Positions 54,835-64,000 of a DNA stretch of 64,000 nt are shown piece by piece. Below the pieces are notes generated by a model. That model was not told where the DNA came from. It did not search any database and saw only the letters and a program-made list of their open reading frames with translations. Where the stretch lies: contig NC_054704.1 of assembly GCF_016097555.1 (NCBI RefSeq), positions 2,686,891 through 2,750,890 on the forward strand. Reading direction: 5' to 3'. The stretch is from Gigantopelta aegis. Its lineage: Eukaryota; Mollusca; Gastropoda; Neomphalida; Peltospiridae. The position numbers were made by a program, and so were the translations under genes. The stretch's first letter is position 1. Every line of letters begins with the position of its first letter.

Positions 54835-57800
54835 AAGGTTAACAACAGAAAGTAATCCTGTTCATGCCTTGATCTTTATATAAAGGTTAACAACAGAAAG
54901 TAATCCTGTTCATGCCTTGATCTTTATATAAAGGTTAACAACAGAAAGTAATCCTGTTCATGCCTTGATCTTTATATAAAGGTTAACAACAGAAAGTAAT
55001 CCTGTTCATGCCTTGATCTTTATATAAAGATTAACAACAGAAAGTAATCCTGTTCATGCCTTGATCTTTATATAAAGGTTAACAGAAAGTAATCCTGTTC
55101 ATGCCTTGATCTTTATATAAAGGTTAACAACAGAAAGTAATCCTGTTCATGCCTTGATCTTTATATAAAGGTTAACAACAGAAAGTAATCCTGTTCATGC
55201 CTTGTTAACAACAGAAAGTAATCCTGTTCATGCCTTGATCTTTATATAAAGGTTAACAACAGAAAGTAATCCTGTTCAATCTTTATATAAAGGTGGGGAA
55301 TCTTTATATAAAGATTAACAACAGAAAGTAATCCTGTTCATGCCTTGATCTTTATATAAAGGTTAACAACAGAAAGTAATCCTGTTCATGCCTTGATCTT
55401 TATATAAAGGTTAACAACAGAAAGTAATCCTGTTCATGCCTTGATCTTTATATAAAGGTTAACAACAGAAAGTAATCCTGTTCATGCCTTGATCTTTATA
55501 TAAAGGTTAACAACAGAAAGTAATCCTGTTCATGCCTTGATCTTTATATAAAGGTTAACAACAGAAAGTAATCCTGTTCATGCCTTGATCTTTATATAAA
55601 GGTTAACAACAGAAAGTAATCCTGTTCATGCCTTGATCTTTATATAAAGGTTAACAACAGAAAGTAATCCTGTTCATGCCTTGATCTTTATATAAAGGTT
55701 AACAACAGAAAGTAATCCTGTTCATGCCTTGATCTTTATATAAAGGTTAACAACAGAAAGTAATCCTGTTCATGCCTTGATCTTTATATAAAGGTTAACA
55801 ACAGAAAGTAATCCTGTTCATGCCTTGATCTTTATATAAAGATTAACAACAGAAAGTAATCCTGTTCATGCCTTGATCTTTATATAAAGGTTAACAACAG
55901 AAAGTAATCCTGTTCATGCCTTGATCTTTATATAAAGGTTAACAACAGAAAGTAATCCTGTTCATGCCTTGATCTTTATATATAAAGGTTAACAACAGAA
56001 AGTAATCCTGTTCATGCCTTGATCTTTATATAAAGGTTAACAACAGAAAGTAATCCTGTTCATGCCTTGATCTTTATATAAAGGTTAACAACAGAAAGTA
56101 ATCCTGTTCATGCCTTGATCTTTATATAAAGATTAACAACAGAAAGTAATCTTTGTTCATGCCTTGATGCCTTGATCTTTATATAAAGGTTAACAACAGA
56201 AAGTAATCCTGTTCATGCCTTGATCTTTATATAAAGATTAACAACAGAAAGTAATCCTGTTCATGCCTTGATCTTTATATAAAGGTTAACAACAGAAAGT
56301 AATCCTGTTCATGCCTTGATCTTTATATAAAGGTTAACAACAGAAAGTAATCCTGTTCATGCCTTGATCTTTATATAAAGGTTAACAACAGAAAGTAATC
56401 CTGTTCATGCCTTGATCTTTATATAAAGGTTAACAACAGAAAGTAATCCTGTTCATGCCTTGATCTTTTATATAAAGGTTAACAGAAAGTAATCCTGCCT
56501 TGATCTTTATATAAAGGTTAACAACAGAAAGTAATCCTGTTCATGCCTTGATCTTTATATAAAGGTTAACAACAGAAAGTAATCCTGTTCATGCCTTGAT
56601 CTTTATATAAAGGTTAACAACAGAAAGTAATCCTGTTCATGCCTTGATCTTTATATAAAGAAAGTAATCCTGTTCAACAGAAAGTAATCCTGTTCATGCC
56701 TTGATCTTTATATAAAGGTTAACAACAGAAAGTAATCCTGTTCATGCCTTGATCTTTATATAAAGGTTAACAACAGAAAGTAATCCTGTTCATGCCTTGA
56801 TCTTTATATAAAGGTTAACAACAGAAAGTAATCCTGTTCATGCCTTGATCTTTATATAAAGGTTAACAACAGAAAGTAATCCTGTTCATATATAAAGGTT
56901 AACAACAGAAAGTAATCCTGTTCATGCCTTGATCTTTATATAAAGGTTAACAACAGAAAGTAATCCTGTTCATGCCTTGATCTTTATATAAAGGTTAACA
57001 ACAGAAAGTAATCCTGTTCATGCCTTGATCTTTATATAAAGGTTAACAACAGAAAGTAATCCTGTTCATGCCTTGATCTTTATATAAAGATTAACAACAG
57101 AAAGTAATCCTGTTCATGCCTTGATCTTTATATAAAGGTTAACAACAGAAAGTAATCCTGTTCATGCCTTGATCTTTATATAAAAAACAACAGAAAGTAA
57201 TCCTGTTCATGCCTTGATCTTTATATAAAGGTTAACAGAAAGTAATCCTGTTCATGCCTTGATCTTTTATAAAGGTTAACAACAGAAAGTAATCCTGTTC
57301 ATGCCTTGATCTTTATATAAAGGTTAACAGAAAGTAATCCTGTTCATGCCTTGATCTTTATATAAAGGTTAACAACAGAAAGTAATCCTGTTCATGCCTT
57401 GATCTTTATATAAAGAAAGTAATCCTGTTCATGCCTTGATCTTTATATAAACAACAGAAAGTAATCCTGTTCATGCCTTGATCTTTATATAAAGATTAAC
57501 AACAGAAAGTAATCCTGTTCATGCCTTGATCTTTATATAAAGGTTAACAGAAAGTAATCCTGTTCATGCCTTGATCTTTATATAAAGGTTAACAGAAAGT
57601 AATCCTGTTCATGCCTTGATCTTTATATAAAGATTAACAACAGAAAGTAATCCTGTTCATGCCTTGATCTTTATATAAAGGTTAACAACAGAAAGTAATC
57701 CTGTTCATGCCTTGATCTTTATATAAAGGTTAACAACAGAAAGTAATCCTGTTCATGCCTTGATCTTTATATAAAGGTTAACAACAGAAAGTAATCCTGT

Positions 57801-60800
57801 TCATGCCTTGATCTTTATATAAAGGTTAACAACAGAAAGTAATCCTGTTCATGCCTTGATCTTTATATAAAGGTTAACAACAGAAAGTAATCCTGTTCAT
57901 GCCTTGATCTTTATATAAAGGTTAACAGAAAGTAATCCTGTTCATGCCTTGATCTTTATATAAAGATTAACAACAGAAAGTAATCCTGTTCATGCCTTGA
58001 TCTTTATATAAAGGTTAACAACAGAAAGTAATCCTGTTCATGCCTTGATCTTTATATAAAGGTTAACAACAGAAAGTAATCCTGTTCATGCCTTGATCTT
58101 TATATAAAGGTTAACAACAGAAAGTAATCCTGTTCATGCCTTGATCTTTATATAAAGGTTAACAACAGAAAGTAATCCTGTTCATGCCTTGATCTTTATA
58201 TAAAGGTTTAACAACAGAAAGTAATCCTGTTCATGCCTTGATCTTTTATATAAAGTAATCCTGTTAACAACAGAAAGTAATCCTGTTCATGCCTTGATCT
58301 TTATATAAAGGTTAACAACAGAAAGTAATCCTGTTCATGCCTTGATCTTTATATAAAGGTTAACAACAGAAAGTAATCCTGTTCATGCCTTGATCTTTAT
58401 ATAAAGGTTAACAACAGAAAGTAATCCTGTTCATGCCTTGATCTTTATATAAAGGTATATACAGAAAGTAATAAACAGAAAGACAGAAAGTAATCCTGTT
58501 CATGCCTTGATCTTTATATAAAGGTTAACAACAGAAAGTAATCCTGTTCATGCCTTGATCTTTATATAAAGGTTAACAACAGAAAGTAATCCTGTTCATG
58601 CCTTGATCTTTATATAAAGGTTAACAACAGAAAGTAATCCTGTTCATGCCTTGATCTTTATATAAAGGTTAAAGTAATCCTGTTCATGCCTTGATCTTTA
58701 TATAAAGAAAGTAATCCTGTTCATGCCTTGATCTTTATATAAAGGTTAACAACAGAAAGTAATCCTGTTCATGCCTTGATCTTTATATAAAGGTTAACAA
58801 CAGAAAGTAATCCTGTTCATGCCTTGATCTTTATATAAAGGTTAACAACAGAAAGTAATCCTGTTCATGCCTTGATCTTTATATAAAGGTTAACAACAGA
58901 AAGTAATCCTGTTCATGCCTTGATCTTTATATAAAGGTTAACAACAGAAAGTAATCCTGTTCATGCCTTGATCTTTATATAAAGGTTAACAACAGAAAGT
59001 AATCCTGTTCATGCCTTGATCTTTATATAAAGGTTAACAACAGAAAGTAATCCTGTTCATGCCTTGATCTTTATATAAAGGTTAACAACAGAAAGTAATC
59101 CTGTTCATGCCTTGATCTTTATATAAAGGTTAACAGAAAGTAATCCTGTTCATGCCTTGATCTTTATATAAAGATTAACAACAGAAAGTAATCCTGTTCA
59201 TGCCTTGATCTTTATATAAAGGTTAACAACAGAAAGTAATCCTGTTCATGCCTTGATCTTTATATAAAGGTTAACAACAGAAAGTAATCCTGTTCATGCC
59301 TTGATCTTTATATAAAGGTTAACAACAGAAAGTAATCCTGTTCATGCCTTGATCTTTATATAAAGGTTAACAACAGAAAGTAATCCTGTTCATGCCTTGA
59401 TCTTTATATAAAGGTTAACAACAGAAAGTAATCCTGTTCATGCCTTGATCTTTATATAAAGGTTAACAACAGAAAGTAATCCTGTTCATGCCTTGATCTT
59501 TATATAAAGATTAACAACAGAAAGTAATCCTGTTCATGCCTTGATCTTTATATAAAGGTTAACAACAGAAAGTAATCCTGTTCATGCCTTGATCTTTATA
59601 TAAAGGTTAACAACAGAAAGTAATCCTGTTCATGCCTTGATCTTTATATAAAGGTTAACAACAGAAAGTAATCCTGTTCATGCCTTGATCTTTATATAAC
59701 AACAGAAAGTAATCCTGTTCATGCCTTGATCTTTATATAAAGGTTAACAACAGAAAGTAATCCTGTTCATGCCTTGATCTTTATATAAAGGTTCATGCCA
59801 ACAGAAAGTAATCCTGTTCATGCCTTGATCTTTTATATAAAGGTTAACAACAGAAAGTAATCCTGTTCATGCCTTGATCTTTATATAAAAATTAACAACA
59901 GAAAGTAATCCTGTTCATGCCTTGATCTTTATATAAAGGTTAACAGAAAATCCTGTTCATGCCTTGATCTTTATATAAAGTAATCCTGTTCATGCCTTGA
60001 TCTTTATATAAAGGTTAACAGAAAGTAATCCTGTTCATGCCTTGATCTTTATATAAAGATTAACAACAGAAAGTAATCCTGTTCATGCCTTGATCTTTAT
60101 ATAAAGGTTAACAACAGAAAGTAATCCTGTTCATGCCTTGATCTTTATATAAAGGTTAACAACAGAAAGTAATCCTGTTCATGCCTTGATCTTTATATAA
60201 AGGTTAACAACAGAAAGTAATCCTGTTCATGCCTTGATCTTTATATCTTTATATAACAACAGAAAGTAATCCTGTTCAGCCTTGATCTTTATATAAAGTA
60301 ATTAACATATAAAAACAGAAATCCTGTTCATGCCTTGATCTTTATATAAAGGTTAACAACAGAAAGTAATCCTGTTCATGCCTTGATCTTTATATAAAGA
60401 TTAACAACAGAAAGTAATCCTGTTCATGCCTTGATCTTTATATAAATAACAGAAAGTAATCCTGTTCATGCCTTGATCTTTATATAAAGCTTAACAGAAA
60501 GTAATCCTGTTCATGCCTTGATCTTTATATAAAGGTTAACAGAAAGTAATCCTGTTCATGCCTTGATCTTTATATAAAGGTTAACAACAGAAAGTAATCC
60601 TGTTCATGCCTTGATCTTTATATAAAGGTTAACAACAGAAAGTAATCCTGTTCATGCCTTGATCTTTATATAAAGGTTAACAACAGAAAGTAATCCTGTT
60701 CATGCCTTGATCTTTATATAAAGGTTAACAGAAAGTAATCCTGTTCAGAAAGTAATCCTGAAAGTAATCCTGTTCATGCCTTGATCTTTATATAAAGGTT

Positions 60801-61596
60801 AACAACAGAAAGTAATCCTGTTTGCCTTGATCTTTATATAAAGGTTGCCTGTTCATGCCTTCTTTATATAAAGGTTAAACAGAAAGTAATCCTGTTCATG
60901 CCTTGATCTTTATATAAAGGTTAACAGAAAGTAATCCTGTTCATGCCTTCTTTATATAAAGATTAACAACAGAAAGTAATCCTGTTCATGCCTTGATCTT
61001 TATATAAAGGTTAACAACAGAAAGTAATCCTGTTCATGCCTTGATCTTTATATAAATAACAACAGAAAGTAATCCTGTTAACAACAGAAAGTAATCCTGT
61101 TCATGCCTTGATCTTTATATAAAGGTTAACAGAAAGTAATCCTGTTCATGCCTTGATCTTTATATAAAGGTTAACAACAGAAAGTAATCCTGTTCATGCC
61201 TTGATCTTTATATAAAGGTTAACAACAGAAAGTAATCCTGTTCATGCCTTGATCTTTATATAAAGGTTAACAACAGAAAGTAATCCTGTTCATGCCTTGA
61301 TCAACAGAAAGTAATCCTGTTCATGCCTTGATCTTTATATAAAGGTTAACAACAGAAAGTAATCCTGTTCATGCCTTGATCTTTATATAAAGGTTAACAA
61401 CAGAAAGTAATCCTGTTCATGCCTTGATCTTTATATAAAGGTTAACAGAAAGTAATCCTGTTCATGCCTTGATCTTTATATAAAGGTTAACAGAAAGTAA
61501 TCCTGTTCATGCCTTGATCTTTATATAAAGGTTAACAACAGAAAGTAATCCTGTTCATGCCTTGATCTTTATATAAAGGTTAACAACAGAAAGTAA
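54835..61596. repeat. 48-bp satellite, about 140 copies
   Basis: The unit is GGTTAACAACAGAAAGTAAT, CCTGTTCATGCCTTGATC, TTTATATAAA. The copies are very homogeneous. Common variants are AGATTAAC for AGGTTAAC and deletion of AAC (45 bp). There are also many truncated or scrambled units (for example 55278-55310, 56655-56690, 58245-58270, 60245-60320, 60740-60860). Each unit holds a TATATAAA box. No coding frame. Confidence 0.98.
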
Positions 61597-64000
61597 CAGT
61601 TATAAACACTCGGCCGGCCAATACATCACCAGTTATAAACACTCGGCCGACCAATACATCACCAGTTATAAACACTCGGCCGGCCAATACATCACCAGTT
61701 ATAAACACTCGGCCGACCAATACATCACCAGTTATAAACACTCGGCCGACCAATACCACCAGTTATAAACACTCGGCCGACCATCCACCAGTTATAAACA
61801 CTCGGCCGACCATCCACCAGTTATAAACACTCGGCCGACCAATCCATCCACCAGTTATAAACACTCGGCCGACCATCCACCAGTTATAAACACTCGGCCG
61901 ACCATCCACCAGTTATAAACACTCGGCCGACCAATACATCACCAGTTATAAACACTCGGCCGACCATCCACCAGTTATAAACACTCGGCCGACCAATACA
62001 TCACCAGTTATAAACACTCGGCCGACCAATACATCACCAGTTATAAACACTCGGCCGACCAATACATCACCAGTTATAAACACTCGGCCGACCAATACAT
62101 CACCAGTTATAAACACTCGGCCGACCGACCAATACCATCCACCAGTTATAAACACTCGGCCGACCAATACCACCAGTTATAAACACTCGGCCGACCATCC
62201 ACCAGTTATAAACACTCGGCCGACCAATACCATCCACCAGTTATAAACACTCGGCCGACCATACCACCAGTTATAAACACTCGGCCGACCAATACATCAC
62301 CAGTTATAAACACTCGGCCGACCAATACATCACCAGTTATAAACACTCGGCCGACCAATACATCACCAGTTATAAACACTCGGCCGACCAATACATCACC
62401 AGTTATAAACACTCGGCCGACCATCCACCAGTTATAAACACTCGGCCGACCATCCACCAGTTATAAACACTCGGCCGACCAATACATCCACCAGTTATAA
62501 ACACTCGGCCGACCCATCACCAGTTATAAACACCGACCAATCCACCAGTTATAAACACTCGGCCGACCAATACATCACCAGTTATAAACACTCGGCCGAC
62601 CAATACATCACCAGTTATAAACACTCGGCCGACCATCCACCAGTTATAAACACTCGGCCGGCCAATACATCACCAGTTATAAACACTCGGCCGACCATCC
62701 ACCAGTTATAAACACTCGGCCGGCCAATACATCACCAGTTATAAACACTCGGCCGACCAATACATCACCAGTTATAAACACTCGGCCGACCAATACACCA
62801 GTTATAAAACTCGGCCATCGGCTCGGCCATCACCAGTTATAAACACTCGGCCGACCAATACATCACCAGTTATAAACACTCGGCCGACCAATACATCACC
62901 AGTTATAAACACTCGGCCGACCATACACCACCAGTTATAAACACTCGGCCGACCGGCACCAGTTATAAACACTCCAATACATCACCAGTTATAAACACTC
63001 GGCCGACCCATCACCAGTTATAAACACTACCATACCACCAGTTATAAACACTCGGCCGACCATCCACCACTTATAAACACTCGGCCGACCAATACATCAC
63101 CAGTTATAAACACTCGGCCATACCACCAATACACCACCAGTTATTATAAACACTCATACATCACCAGTTATAAACACTCGGCCGACCAATACATCACCAG
63201 TTATAAACACTCGGCCGACCAATACACCACCAGTTATAAACACTCGGCCGACCAATACACCACCAGTTATAAACACTCGGCCGACCATCCACCAGTTATA
63301 AACACTCGGCCGACCATCCACCAGTTATAAACACTCCACCAGTTATAAACACTCGGCCGACCATCCACCAGTTATAAACACTCGGCCGACCATCCACCAG
63401 TTATAAACACTCGGCCGACCATCCACCAGTTATAAACACTCGGCCGACCAATACATCCACCAGTTATAAACACTCGGCCGACCAATACATCACCAGTTAT
63501 AAACACTCGGCCGACCAATACATCACCAGTTATAAACACTCGGCCGACCAATACATCACCAGTTATAAACACTCGGCCGACCAATACATCACCAGTTATA
63601 AACACTCGGCCGACCAATACATCACCAGTTATAAACACTCGGCCGACCAATACATTTATTATTACAATTTCAGTCCATCCACCAGTTATAAACACTCGGC
63701 CGACCATCCACCAGTTATAAACACTCGGCCGACCAATACCACCAGTTATAAACACTCGGCCGACCATCCACCAGTTATAAACACTCGGCCGACCAATACA
63801 TCCACCAGTTATAAACACTCGGCCGACCAATACATCACCAGTTATACATCACCAGTTATAAACACTCGGCCGCCAATACATCACCAGTTATAAACACTCG
63901 GCCGACCAATACATCACCAGTTATAAACACTCGGCCGACCATCCACCAGTTATAAACACTCGGCCGACCAATACATCACCAGTTATAAACACTCGGCCGA
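61597..64000. repeat. 33-bp satellite, right block
   Basis: ACCAGTTATAAACACTCGGC, CGACCAATACATC units. A 29-bp form with CGACCATCC alternates in runs. It runs off the window. A short non-satellite insert (TTTATTATTACAATTTCAGT) lies near 63655-63674. The 33-bp unit equals 11 codons, so long repetitive frames result. Confidence 0.98.

Noticed and set aside
61946-63830. Frames encoding repeated GRVFITGDVLV.
   Set aside because: A consequence of a 33-bp satellite unit; no start context, splice sites or unique sequence.

Overview
The window is eukaryotic, intron-rich and dominated by repeats. It most likely comes from a mollusc. Support for this is the tRNA-derived SINEs ending in a CGTCGTTAAATAAAA-type tail, the LINE 3' ends reading GTGTCGTTAAACAT followed by (ATTC)n, Tc1 elements whose transposase ends in GGHTRY, and many short inverted-repeat elements. 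All host exons I can support lie on the minus strand, so transcription runs from high to low coordinates.

Host genes. (1) A kyphoscoliosis-peptidase (KY)-like gene spans at least 27172 to 4732. Five exons (27172-27050, 21982-21750, 9519-8418, 6275-6110, 4892-4732) join in perfect phase to give 594 residues up to a stop. The product has a transglutaminase-like core whose catalytic positions look replaced, and an alpha-helical repeat tail. (2) The last two coding exons of a NUDT15-like Nudix hydrolase lie at 45526-45348 and 44567-44446. (3) A sushi exon (51386-51210) and a kringle exon (48609-48328), both phase 1-1, belong to an unidentified extracellular modular protein.

Layout. 1-4699: a 64-73 bp satellite with higher-order structure, starting 33 bp past the KY-like stop codon. 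4.7-27.2 kb: the KY-like gene, with introns filled by a Tc1 element carrying a 114-bp perfect hairpin, a second Tc1 broken by two SINEs, an unclassified repeat (R1) with three nested insertions, TTAA-flanked MITEs, a hAT element, a pogo-like MITE and a LINE with RNase H. 27.3-44.4 kb: a 31-bp minisatellite interrupted by a LINE and a Tc1-derived MITE, a palindrome, a long inverted repeat holding a LINE, a 54-bp array, a LINE interrupted by a likely solo LTR, SINEs, and the clean second R1 copy. 44.4-54.8 kb: NUDT15-like exons, a nearly intact Tc1, a 200-N gap inside a 33-bp satellite, the kringle and sushi exons separated by a ~30-bp minisatellite, and SINEs. 54.8-64 kb: a 6.8-kb array of a 48-bp satellite that switches abruptly to the 33-bp satellite.

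The most unusual pattern is that in two host genes the end of a coding exon together with its 5' splice site has been tandemly copied into the following intron (5962-6122 and about 50760-51240). A comparable local amplification multiplied the pol III A box of a SINE (52890-53033). No complete novel multi-gene system is evident.
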